Both the position numbers and the translations under genes were made by a program. From JAQBXX01 sp963925015 (GTDB lineage: Bacteria; Pseudomonadota; Gammaproteobacteria; SURF-13): a stretch of DNA of 17,625 nucleotides. Shown piece after piece: positions 1 through 9,373 of this stretch; the first letter of the stretch is position 1, and each line of letters begins with the position of its first letter. Where the stretch lies: assembly GCA_963925015.1 (NCBI GenBank), contig CAWUTX010000039.1, positions 1 to 17,625 of the forward strand, given 5' to 3'. Below the pieces are notes generated by a model, which made no database searches, was not told where the DNA came from, and saw only the letters and a list, made by a program, of their open reading frames with translations.

Positions 1-23
1 GGGAAATATCCATGTTGTACTAT

Positions 24-195
24 TTACTCAGGAGTCACAAAGTAAGGCTATGTTACTTTAAAATGGCGTGACTCCTGAGTAAAAACCCTGTTTGCTCTAC
101 CCCCACCCCCCGTTCAAGCCGGGGGCTGGCTCTGTCCCGCCCCCTAAACAGAGGGCGGGGACGTGGCGGAAAGTGTGGTCTTACTTTGTTGACTT
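24..195 (-). repeat. Dispersed palindromic repeat, copy A
   Basis: First of four copies of a dispersed intergenic element, here in minus orientation and lying downstream of csrA. Its terminal hairpin pairs TTACTCAGGAGTCAC (24-38) perfectly with GTGACTCCTGAGTAA (68-82), 15 bp. An inner stem AAAGTAA/TTACTTT (39-45 with 53-59) sits inside. The GC-rich core (about 98-165) holds two further hairpins, one of CCCCGCCC type and one pairing CCCCCG with CGGGGG. The outer end near 195 has lost the TTACTCAT motif seen in the other three copies. No T-run follows the hairpin on either strand, so it does not look like a classic terminator. Family identity is unknown to me; it is MITE-like or REP-like in form. 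Confidence 0.85.
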
Positions 196-226
196 GGCAT
201 TATACCTATCTGCGCGCATAAAATGC

Positions 227-433
227 TTATTCCTGACCGCCTTCGGGAAGAATGACCTCCCCGTGTGCCGGTTCGTTGCGGATACGCTCGTAAATTTCCT
301 GCCGGTGTACGGGAACATCCTTGGGCGCATTTACGCCGATACGCACCTGGTTTCCCTTGACCCCAAGCACCGTCACCGTGACCTTGTCCCCGATGATCAG
401 GGTTTCCCCCACACGCCTCGTCAAAATAAGCAT
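227..433 (-). CDS. csrA: Carbon storage regulator CsrA (RsmA), RNA-binding post-transcriptional regulator
   Basis: CsrA is a small homodimeric RNA-binding protein. It binds GGA motifs in mRNA leaders, often over the ribosome-binding site, and switches carbon storage, motility and biofilm genes. The 68-residue product starts MLILTRRVGE and keeps the family core, including Arg44 in the PVHR segment that contacts RNA. Length is normal for the family (about 60-70). A clear AAGGAG lies about 7 bases upstream of the ATG, which fixes the start. It is the last gene of the recA-recX-alaS-lysC-csrA series, a common gammaproteobacterial order, 86 bases after lysC. Repeat copy A follows its stop codon. 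The leader holds four GGA triplets, so self-regulation is possible but unproven. Confidence 0.96.
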   Translation of the reverse strand: MLILTRRVGETLIIGDKVTVTVLGVKGNQVRIGVNAPKDVPVHRQEIYERIRNEPAHGEVILPEGGQE

Positions 434-519
434 CGCCCGACTCCTTGCGCCAAAGCCCGCCCTTGGTAAAGCCTTCCGCCGCCCATCCTAACGGGATGAG
501 GGCTATTCCACCAGCGTCT
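434..519 (-). promoter_or_regulatory. csrA leader with four GGA triplets, possible CsrA self-binding
   Basis: In this 86-base gap the minus strand carries GGA at 442-444 (inside the Shine-Dalgarno), 475-477, 486-488 and 507-509. One of them borders a small CATCC/GGATG hairpin. CsrA recognises GGA, and E. coli csrA is known to regulate its own leader, so this is a plausible autoregulatory region. No convincing promoter or intrinsic terminator was seen. Confidence 0.25.
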
Positions 520-529
520 TTAGCGCTGG
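511..529 (-). other. Short hairpin over the lysC stop codon
   Basis: CCAGCG (511-516) pairs with CGCTGG (524-529) around a 7-base loop that contains the lysC stop codon region. There is no U-run, so it is a weak candidate for 3'-end processing or attenuation between lysC and csrA, and may be chance. Confidence 0.25.
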
Positions 530-1746
530 ACCATCTGGTCGAGCTTGAACGCGTTGTGCAGCGCGCGTACTGCGAGTTCGAGATATTTCTCGTCCACCAC
601 GACCGAAATCTTGATCTCTGAGGTGGAGATCATGCGGATGTTGATGCCCTCGGCGGCGAGCGTCTGGAACATCTGGCTGGCGATACCCGCGTGTGAGCGC
701 ATGCCGACGCCGACGATGGATACCTTGACGATGTGGTTGTCGCCCTGTACTTCGCGCGCGCCCATCTCTTTGGCGGTCTGCTTGACGATGTCGAGCGCCT
801 TGTCGTAATCGTTGCGGTGTACGGTGAAGGTGAAGTCGGTGAGGCCGTGCTCGCCTACGTTCTGCACGATCATGTCCACTTCGATGTTGGCTGTGGCGAT
901 GGGGCCGAGAATGCGGTGCGCGATGCCTGGTTGGTCGGGCACGCCGGTCACGGTGAGCTTGGCCTCATCGCGGTTGGCGGTGACGCCGGAGATCAGGGCT
1001 TGTTCCATGCTGGGTTCCTCACTGGTAATCAAGGTGCCGACGCCTGCCGTGAAGGAAGACAGCACGCGCAGCGGCACGTTATATTTTCCGGCGAACTCCA
1101 CCGAACGGATTTGCAGCACCTTGGCGCCGAGGCTCGCCATCTCCAGCATTTCCTCGAAGGTTATGCGCTCCAGACGGCGCGCCTTGGGTTCGATGCGCGG
1201 GTCGGTGGTGTAGACGCCGTCCACGTCAGTGTAGATCTGGCATTCGTCCGCCTTGAGCGCTGCGGCGAGCGCGACGGCGGTGGTGTCCGAACCGCCGCGC
1301 CCGAGGGTGGTGATGTTGCCGTGTTCGTCCACGCCCTGGAAGCCCGCCACCACCACCACGCGGCCCGCCTTGAGGTCGGCGAAGATGCGCGCGGCGTCGA
1401 TGTCCATGATGCGCGCCTTGGTATGCGCGCTGTCGGTGCGGATGCACACCTGCGCGCCGGTGTAGGAGCGGGCGGGGCAGCCGCGCTTTTCCAGCGCGAT
1501 ACTGAGCAACGCGATAGTCACCTGTTCGCCGGTGGAGAGCAGCACGTCTAGTTCACGCTCGCTCGGGCGCGGGTCAATCTCCTTGGCGAGCTTGAGCAGG
1601 CGATCAGTCTCGCCGCTCATGGCGGACACCACTACCACCACGTCGTGGCCCTGCGCGCGCGCCTGCATCACCTTGTCGGCGACGTGCGCGATGCGTTCAG
1701 GACTGCCGACGGAGGTGCCGCCGTATTTTTGGACGAGTAAAGACAT
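520..1746 (-). CDS. lysC: Aspartate kinase (aspartokinase), first step of the aspartate amino-acid family
   Basis: This enzyme phosphorylates aspartate with ATP, opening the route to lysine, diaminopimelate, threonine, methionine and isoleucine. From the chosen start MSLLVQKYGG the product is 408 residues. It has the KYGGTS motif (7-12), GRGGSDT (149-155) and TDVDGVYTTDP (173-183) of the kinase domain, then two C-terminal ACT domains that usually give feedback control. The architecture is that of monofunctional, class II-like aspartokinases. The start is uncertain: an in-frame ATG eight codons upstream (1768-1770) lies inside repeat copy B, and neither ATG has a good Shine-Dalgarno. I prefer 1746 because the conserved protein begins there. 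No lysine riboswitch is visible; the 5' region is taken up by the repeat. Confidence 0.95.
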   Translation of the reverse strand: MSLLVQKYGGTSVGSPERIAHVADKVMQARAQGHDVVVVVSAMSGETDRLLKLAKEIDPRPSERELDVLLSTGEQVTIALLSIALEKRGCPARSYTGAQVCIRTDSAHTKARIMDIDAARIFADLKAGRVVVVAGFQGVDEHGNITTLGRGGSDTTAVALAAALKADECQIYTDVDGVYTTDPRIEPKARRLERITFEEMLEMASLGAKVLQIRSVEFAGKYNVPLRVLSSFTAGVGTLITSEEPSMEQALISGVTANRDEAKLTVTGVPDQPGIAHRILGPIATANIEVDMIVQNVGEHGLTDFTFTVHRNDYDKALDIVKQTAKEMGAREVQGDNHIVKVSIVGVGMRSHAGIASQMFQTLAAEGINIRMISTSEIKISVVVDEKYLELAVRALHNAFKLDQMVQR

Positions 1747-1762
1747 GGGCTGTGTTGTATTT

Positions 1763-1914
1763 TTACTCATAAGTCAGTAAATAAGCCTACACTTTCCGAC
1801 ACGTCCCCGCCCCTTGTTTAGGGGGCGGGACAGAGCCAGCCCCCGGCTTGAACGGGGGGTGGGGGTAGAGTAAACAGTGTATTACTCAGGAGTCACCACT
1901 TTGTGACTACTGAG

Positions 1915-1917
<3 letters not shown>
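1763..1917 (+). repeat. Dispersed palindromic repeat, copy B (between alaS and lysC)
   Basis: This is the cleanest copy of the four-copy family. It begins TTACTCATAAGTCA (1763-1776) and has two GC-rich hairpins (1803-1831, and AGCCCCCG/CGGGGGGT at 1838-1845 with 1853-1860). It ends in a hairpin pairing TTACTCAGGAGTCAC (1882-1896) with GTGACTACTGAGTTAA (1903-1918), with one mismatch and one extra T. The first and last motifs make imperfect terminal inverted repeats. On the minus strand its right end contains the alaS stop codon (1915-1917), and its left end contains an ATG in frame with lysC. It thus fills the whole alaS-lysC gap. Confidence 0.9.
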
Positions 1918-4530
<2,613 letters not shown>

Positions 4531-4538
4531 GTGGTAAC

Positions 4539-4680
4539 GGGCACCTCTAAAAATGCGTCTTTTGTCTTTATACCGCGTTGAAATCCCGCTCGGAATGCTC
4601 ATGTACTGGCGTGTACACTCCGCTTTCTCGCAGGATTTCGCCTTGCCTAAAGACAAAATCCACTATTTTTAGAAGTACCC
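4539..4680. mobile_element. 142 bp foldback (MITE-like) palindromic element between recX and alaS
   Basis: The terminal inverted repeats are 4539-4570 (starting GGGCACCTCTAAAAAT) and 4648-4680 (ending ATTTTTAGAAGTACCC). The inner pairs GAAATCC/GGATTTC (4580-4586 with 4633-4639) and GTAC/GTAC (4603-4606 with 4613-4616) share the same centre, 4609.5. The whole element is therefore one long imperfect palindrome. It has no coding capacity, so movement would need a transposase supplied elsewhere. Flanks read TAAC and TAAT, a possible but weak target duplication. I recall similar AGAGGTGCC-ended repeats in other gammaproteobacteria, but cannot verify the family here. One end carries the AGAGGTG used as the likely alaS ribosome-binding site. 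Confidence 0.8.
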
Positions 4681-4685
4681 TAATG

Positions 4686-5129
4686 TCATTCCTGATCGTC
4701 ATTTTTCAATACCGCGCCGATCTGCGCGCCGCTGAACCCGCGTGCCGCGAGAAAGCGTGATTGGCGCGCGCATTCAGCGAAGTTGGCAGGCGGTGTGCGT
4801 CCGAAGCGTTTGTGATGCACTTCGGTGGCGCGCTTGCGCCAGGCCACGTCATTGCTGTCTACAAACTGCGCGATCAGTGCTTTGCTTACTCCGCGCTCAC
4901 GCAGCGCGTCCTCGATATACAGCGGGCCATAGCCTTTGCTGATGCGCGCGTGCAGGTACATTTCGGTAAAGCGCTCGTCACTCAGCAGTTTATCACGGAC
5001 GAGGTCGCTTATGACGGCGTCTACTTCAGCGGAGGGGTGGCCTTTGTCGAGCAGTTTGCGGCGCAGCTCGTGTGCGGAGTGCTCGCGCCGCGCGAGCAGG
5101 CCTAAGGCCGCCTGATAAGGATTACTCAT
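4686..5129 (-). CDS. recX: Regulatory protein RecX
   Basis: RecX binds RecA filaments and limits RecA recombinase and co-protease activity. The product is 147 residues. It has the three-helix tandem-repeat pattern of the family, including ALGLLARREHSAHELRRKL near the N-terminus, SDERFTEMYLHARISKGYGP (50-69) and a C-terminal QSRFLAARGFSG (123-134). Position directly downstream of recA is the standard context. The start is odd: ATG at 5127-5129, with the next codons AGT AAT, coincides with the ATTACTCAT end of repeat copy C, and no good Shine-Dalgarno precedes it. An in-frame TTG five codons upstream is also inside the repeat. The conserved helix begins soon after MSNPYQ, so little room remains for a later start. 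Confidence 0.92.
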   Translation of the reverse strand: MSNPYQAALGLLARREHSAHELRRKLLDKGHPSAEVDAVISDLVRDKLLSDERFTEMYLHARISKGYGPLYIEDALRERGVSKALIAQFVDSNDVAWRKRATEVHHKRFGRTPPANFAECARQSRFLAARGFSGAQIGAVLKNDDQE

Positions 5130-5289
5130 AAGTCTGGTAATCAAGCTACCCTCTTCTACACGTCTCCGCCCCCTATTGAGGCGGCGCCACAGAGCCTGCC
5201 CCCGGCTGGAACGGGGGGTGGGGGTAGAGTAATTAGGGTTTTCTCAGGAGACACCCTGGCAGCAGGGTATTTTTTATGGTGTCTCCTGG
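5122..5289 (+). repeat. Dispersed palindromic repeat, copy C (between recA and recX)
   Basis: This is the most diverged copy. It begins TTACTCATAAGTCT at 5122; the first GC-rich hairpin is degraded, and the second is kept (GCCCCCG/CGGGGGGT). The terminal hairpin pairs CAGGAGACACC (5245-5255) with GGTGTCTCCTG (5278-5288), and ACCCTG/CAGGGT (5253-5258 with 5263-5268) forms an alternative or inner stem. The arms differ from copies A and B but remain complementary. The right end abuts the recA stop codon (5290-5292 on the minus strand), and the left end supplies the recX ATG. A hairpin here could tune read-through from recA into recX, a role inferred from its position. Confidence 0.85.
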
Positions 5290-6321
<1,032 letters not shown>

Positions 6322-6381
6322 AGCTTTACCTCACTCTCGTTACAGCCTAAAGTATCCCACAGATTTTACCGTCCGGCGGGA
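6322..6381 (-). promoter_or_regulatory. recA upstream region, no recognisable SOS box
   Basis: This 60-base gap separates suhB (same strand) from recA. On the minus strand it has TAAAAT, a fair -10 box, without a clear -35, and two direct CTGT tetramers 13 bases apart, rather than the CTGT-N8-ACAG palindrome of the E. coli-type LexA operator. Near the start codon the purine-rich GAGGTAAAGCT supplies a ribosome-binding site. Confidence 0.3.
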
Positions 6382-7179
6382 CTATTTTTTGATCTGCGCG
6401 GTGAGAAACGGGGTGATGGTCTTGAGCAAGGCCTCATGCACCTTGGGCGTGCCCGCCACGATGTTGCCGCTAGCGAGAAACTCATCGCCGCCGCTGAAAT
6501 CACTCACCAAGCCGCCCGCCTCCTGGATGAGCAGGGCGCCTGCGGCGACATCCCACGGCGCGAGGCCGATTTCCCAGAAACCGTCCATGCGCCCCGCCGC
6601 GACGTAGGCGAGATCGAGCGCGGCAGAGCCGGCGCGGCGGATGCCGGCGGTGAGCAGCGTGAGTTCGCGGAACATCTTGAGATAGGTATCCAGATGCTCG
6701 ATGTCACGGAACGGAAAGCCGGTGCCGAGCAATGCGCCGTCCAGGCTTTTGAGCTTGGTCACGCGCAGACGTCGCTCGTTCAAGCGCGCGCCGCCGCCGT
6801 TGCTTGCGGTGAACAGCTCCTGACGCAGCGGATCGTAGATCACCGCGTGTTCCAGCTTGCCCTTGTGCGCGAGCGCGATGGAGACCGCGAATTGCGGAAA
6901 GCCGTGCAGAAAATTGGTGGTGCCGTCGAGCGGGTCGATGATCCACTGGTACTCGTCGCCCTGGTGCGAGCCACTCTCTTCAGCCAGGATGGCGTGGCTG
7001 GGATAAGCCTTGCGGATAACCTTGATGATCTCCTGCTCGGCGAGCAGGTCCACTTCGCTCACGAAATCATTTTTGCTCTTATGCGAGACCTCGTAAGAGT
7101 CCAGACGATCCACCGCGCGTGCAATGGTGTTGCCGGCAGCGCGTGCGGCGCGAACCGCGATGTTGAGTAAAGGATGCAT
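6382..7179 (-). CDS. suhB: Inositol-1-monophosphatase family protein SuhB
   Basis: SuhB is a Mg2+-dependent inositol-phosphate phosphatase homologue. In E. coli it also acts as a Nus factor in rRNA transcription antitermination. From MHPLLNIAVR the product is 265 residues, matching the family (E. coli about 267). The metal-binding sites are present: AEE (66-68), WIIDPLDGTTNF (79-90) and a C-terminal APWDVAAGALL segment. The frame stays open upstream through the inverted repeat, but that extension is low-complexity and unlike the family, so I start at the conserved Met. Only a weak Shine-Dalgarno is visible. Divergent from trmJ, which it commonly adjoins. It lies 60 bases upstream of recA on the same strand, so read-through into recA is possible. 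Confidence 0.95.
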   Translation of the reverse strand: MHPLLNIAVRAARAAGNTIARAVDRLDSYEVSHKSKNDFVSEVDLLAEQEIIKVIRKAYPSHAILAEESGSHQGDEYQWIIDPLDGTTNFLHGFPQFAVSIALAHKGKLEHAVIYDPLRQELFTASNGGGARLNERRLRVTKLKSLDGALLGTGFPFRDIEHLDTYLKMFRELTLLTAGIRRAGSAALDLAYVAAGRMDGFWEIGLAPWDVAAGALLIQEAGGLVSDFSGGDEFLASGNIVAGTPKVHEALLKTITPFLTAQIKK

Positions 7180-7201
7180 TTTTTGAGAACCAGATAAAAG
7201 T

Positions 7202-7296
7202 GACAAGATACAAGAGAAAAGGGGAAAAATACAGGCTACAGATGCAAGTGAAGTGCGTGTGCCGTTCCCCTTTTCTCTTTTCTCTTGTATCTTGTC
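7202..7296. repeat. Inverted repeat with 25 bp arms in the divergent suhB/trmJ gap
   Basis: The left arm 7202-7226 begins GACAAGATACAAGAGAAAAG. Its complement ends the right arm 7265-7296 as TTGTATCTTGTC. The right arm holds a 7-base tandem duplication of TTTTCTC, otherwise the arms match fully. The loop is 38 bases (7227-7264). One strand is almost pure purine per arm. It lies between two divergent genes, so their promoters must overlap or lie inside it; I could not assign a convincing -35/-10 pair. It may be a small mobile repeat or a regulatory cruciform. Confidence 0.8.
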
Positions 7297-7299
7297 TCT

Positions 7300-8019
7300 A
7301 TGCTGACCAACATCCGCATCGTCCTGGTGAACACCAGCCACCCCGGCAACATTGGTGCCTGCGCGCGCGCCATGAAGGCCATGGGCCTGAGCGCGCTCAC
7401 GCTGGTGCAGCCGAAAATATTCCCCAGCGCCGAGGCCGTTGCGCGTGCGGCGGGTGCGGAAGATATCCTGGATAACGCCAGCGTGTGTGATTCGCTGGGG
7501 CAGGCCTTGAGCGGTTGTGTTTTAGTGATAGGATCGAGCGCGCGTGCGCGCACTATCGAGTGGCCCCTGCTGACCCCGCGCGAGTGCGCGTCGCGTCTGG
7601 TGCAAGAGGCGGCGCACGCGCCGGTGGCGCTGGTGTTCGGGCGCGAGCACTCCGGTTTGTCGAACCAAGAGCTGGATCGTTGCCACTTCCTCACACGCAT
7701 TCCGGCGAACCCGGCTTTCGCCTCACTCAATATTGCCTCTGCGGTGCAGGTGTTTGCGTATGAAATTCTGCTCGCCCACGGCGCGCCGCCGCGCGCCGCC
7801 GAAGATCATAGTCCGGTGGGCGCGGAGCAGATGGAGTTGTTTTACGCTCATCTGGAGCAGATGCTGGTGCAGACCGGTTTTCTCAATCCGCGCATCCCCA
7901 AAAAACTCATGCGCCGCCTGCGCCGCTTGTTCAATCGCGCACGCCCCGATCAAAACGAGATGAACATCCTGCGCGGCATGCTCACCGAGCTACAGCGCAA
8001 GCTTTCTATAATAGAATAG
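7300..8019 (+). CDS. trmJ: tRNA (cytidine/uridine-32-2'-O)-methyltransferase TrmJ
   Basis: TrmJ is a SPOUT-class enzyme that methylates the 2'-hydroxyl of position 32 in the anticodon loop of several tRNAs, using S-adenosylmethionine. The 239-residue product shows the N-terminal VLVNTSHPGNIGACARAMK, the central ALVFGREHSGLSNQEL and the knot-forming IPANPAFASLNIASAVQ, all characteristic of this family. The C-terminal region (about 160-239) is the usual helical extension. ATG 7300 is preferred to an in-frame TTG at 7285 because homologues begin near MLTNIR. The bases before it are pyrimidine-rich repeat arm, and no Shine-Dalgarno is visible, which is unusual. It lies upstream of cysE and iscR, its common neighbours. 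Confidence 0.94.
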   Translation: MLTNIRIVLVNTSHPGNIGACARAMKAMGLSALTLVQPKIFPSAEAVARAAGAEDILDNASVCDSLGQALSGCVLVIGSSARARTIEWPLLTPRECASRLVQEAAHAPVALVFGREHSGLSNQELDRCHFLTRIPANPAFASLNIASAVQVFAYEILLAHGAPPRAAEDHSPVGAEQMELFYAHLEQMLVQTGFLNPRIPKKLMRRLRRLFNRARPDQNEMNILRGMLTELQRKLSIIE

Positions 8020-8079
8020 CGCGCGCAATGGGTATAAACTATATATTGTTGATTAATTTAGTAGGGAATTAAAAACGGC
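8020..8079 (+). promoter_or_regulatory. cysE promoter region
   Basis: An AT-rich 60-base gap after trmJ with -10-like TATAAA (8033-8038) and TATATT (8042-8047). A TTGATT at 8049-8054 could instead be a -35 box with a poor -10 (TAAAAA) only 15 bases on. The promoter itself is ambiguous, but the region also contains an IscR-like palindrome. A Shine-Dalgarno-like GTAGGGA lies 11-12 bases before the cysE ATG. Confidence 0.4.
8045..8069 (+). promoter_or_regulatory. Putative type 1 IscR binding site upstream of cysE
   Basis: Compared with the published type 1 IscR consensus (left half ATASYYGACT, centre RWWWY, right half AGTCRRSTAT), this 25-base stretch reads ATTGTTGATT, AATTT, AGTAGGGAAT. By hand count it matches at 21 of 25 positions. 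Type 1 sites are bound by the [2Fe-2S] form of IscR. The iscR gene lies immediately after cysE. Confidence 0.5.
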
Positions 8080-8847
8080 ATGCTTCAACGACTTCGGGAA
8101 GACATAGCCTGCATCTTCGAGCGCGACCCTGCTGCGCGCAACACCTTTGAGGTGCTGACCACCTATCCAGGGCTGCATGCCGTGTTGATGCATAGGGTTA
8201 ATCATCGCTTGTGGCTTATGGGATTGAAATGGCTGGCGCGCTGGCTATCCATTGTCGTGCGCTGGCTCACTGGCATTGAGATACACCCCGGCGCGACCAT
8301 CGGGCGGCGTTTTTTCATAGATCACGGCCAGGGCGTGGTGATCGGCGAGACCGCCGAGATCGGCGACGATTGCACGCTCTATCAAGGTGTCACCCTGGGC
8401 GGCACGAGTTGGCAAAAGGGCAAGCGTCATCCCACGCTGATGAATAACGTGGTGGTGGGCGCGGGCGCCAAGGTGCTCGGCCCGATCACGTTGGGTGAGG
8501 GCGCGCGCGTCGGCTCCAACGCGGTGGTGGTGAAAGATATTTCACCCGGTGCGACGGTGGTGGGCATTCCCGGACGGGTGGTGAAAAAGCAGAGTGAATC
8601 TGGGCTGCAGCGGCGCAAGGACTTCGCCGAGAAGATCGGTTTCGACGCCTATGGCACCACGCAAGACATGCCCGATCCGGTGGTGAACGCCATCGATGCG
8701 TTGCTCGATCATGTGCACTTGATGGATGCCAAGATGGAGGCGATGAGCACGGCCATCAAAAATCTGGGCGGGCAGGTGGAAGACATCAAGCTGCCACAGC
8801 TTGAAACCTATGCCGTGGACGACAGCTCGCAGAAGCCTAATAGTTGA
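8080..8847 (+). CDS. cysE: Serine O-acetyltransferase CysE
   Basis: CysE makes O-acetylserine from serine and acetyl-CoA, the committed step before sulfide incorporation into cysteine. The 255-residue product has a short N-terminal helical domain and a left-handed beta-helix of hexapeptide repeats (about 67-165). Active-site segments are IEIHPGATIG (Glu67, where E. coli has Asp143), FIDHGQG (His82), and GKRHPTL (His117). This is the short CysE type seen in Bacillus and many proteobacteria, with a C-terminal FDAYGTTQDMPDPV segment and a tail of about 60 residues. It ends in KPNS, lacking the terminal isoleucine that docks E. coli CysE into CysK. It is located between trmJ and iscR, and an IscR-like site precedes it. 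Confidence 0.95.
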   Translation: MLQRLREDIACIFERDPAARNTFEVLTTYPGLHAVLMHRVNHRLWLMGLKWLARWLSIVVRWLTGIEIHPGATIGRRFFIDHGQGVVIGETAEIGDDCTLYQGVTLGGTSWQKGKRHPTLMNNVVVGAGAKVLGPITLGEGARVGSNAVVVKDISPGATVVGIPGRVVKKQSESGLQRRKDFAEKIGFDAYGTTQDMPDPVVNAIDALLDHVHLMDAKMEAMSTAIKNLGGQVEDIKLPQLETYAVDDSSQKPNS

Positions 8848-8864
8848 CTATTTTACTAGGTCAT
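8840..8864 (+). promoter_or_regulatory. Putative type 1 IscR site in the iscR promoter (autoregulation)
   Basis: The sequence ATAGTTGACT, ATTTT, ACTAGGTCAT matches about 21 of 25 positions of the type 1 IscR consensus, with a perfect left half. It overlaps the cysE stop codon and the -35 box TTGACT, as expected for repression of iscR by holo-IscR. Confidence 0.6.
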
Positions 8865-8871
8865 GTAGACT
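8844..8871 (+). promoter_or_regulatory. iscR promoter, possibly giving a leaderless mRNA
   Basis: The -35 box TTGACT (8844-8849) and -10 box TAGACT (8866-8871) are separated by 16 bases. The iscR ATG at 8879 is only 7 bases after the -10 box, so transcription would begin at or next to the start codon. Confidence 0.5.
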
Positions 8872-8878
8872 AGGCAGC

Positions 8879-9373
8879 ATGAAACTCACCACTAAAGGTC
8901 GTTACGCGGTCACCGCCATGCTTGATCTCGCCCTGCACCACGCAGACGGATCGGTCGCGCTAACCGACATCGCCGGGCGTCAGGGCATCTCGCTCTCCTA
9001 TCTGGAGCAGTTGTTCGCCAAGCTGCGCAAGCGGGGACTGGTAATCAGCGCGCGCGGGCCCGGCGGCGGTTATCGTTTGGGCCCGGCGGCAGATGCGATT
9101 TCCATCGCGGACGTGATCAGTGCGGTGGATGAAAAGGTGGACGCAACGCGCTGCGGCGGCAAGAAAAACTGTCAGGGCAACGAACGCTGCCTCACGCACG
9201 ATCTGTGGCAGGATTTGAGCGGCAAGATATACCAGTTTCTGAACGGCATCACCCTTGCGCAACTGGTCGCGCAGCGGAGTGTGCTTGAGGTTGCGGCGCG
9301 CCAGGAAGGTGTATCGGAGTTTCCCGTCGCCGTACGCAGCGAGCGGCGCATTGCGCAAAATTCGCGCGCGTGA
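8879..9373 (+). CDS. iscR: Iron-sulfur cluster regulator IscR (Rrf2 family)
   Basis: IscR is a [2Fe-2S] transcription factor. The holo form represses iron-sulfur biogenesis genes; the apo form controls other sites. The 164-residue product starts MKLTTKGRYAV, has the winged helix-turn-helix of Rrf2 proteins (about 1-80), and has cluster ligands Cys92, Cys98, Cys104 and His107. These are exactly the E. coli positions. I reject the longer open frame starting at 8801, since its first 26 residues run through the end of cysE. No strong Shine-Dalgarno is seen; the promoter lies so close that the mRNA may be leaderless. The stop overlaps the GTG start of the next gene (GTGA), so the two are translationally coupled. 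Confidence 0.97.
   Translation: MKLTTKGRYAVTAMLDLALHHADGSVALTDIAGRQGISLSYLEQLFAKLRKRGLVISARGPGGGYRLGPAADAISIADVISAVDEKVDATRCGGKKNCQGNERCLTHDLWQDLSGKIYQFLNGITLAQLVAQRSVLEVAARQEGVSEFPVAVRSERRIAQNSRA

Noticed and set aside
24..82. Intrinsic terminator after csrA
   Set aside because: The stem is strong, but there is no U-run on either strand directly after it; it is better explained as the end of the repeat element.
92..469. Open frame of 125 codons across repeat copy A and antisense to csrA
   Set aside because: Its first part is translated repeat sequence (Pro-rich) and its last part is antisense to csrA; no ribosome-binding site or motif.
733..1551. Plus-strand open frame (272 codons) opposite lysC
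   Set aside because: Antisense shadow of aspartokinase with composition typical of shadow frames and no recognisable domain.
4531..4656. N-terminal 42-codon extension of alaS
   Set aside because: It is encoded by the foldback element and has no similarity to AlaRS, which conventionally begins near MDCNVKNSSTELRQ.
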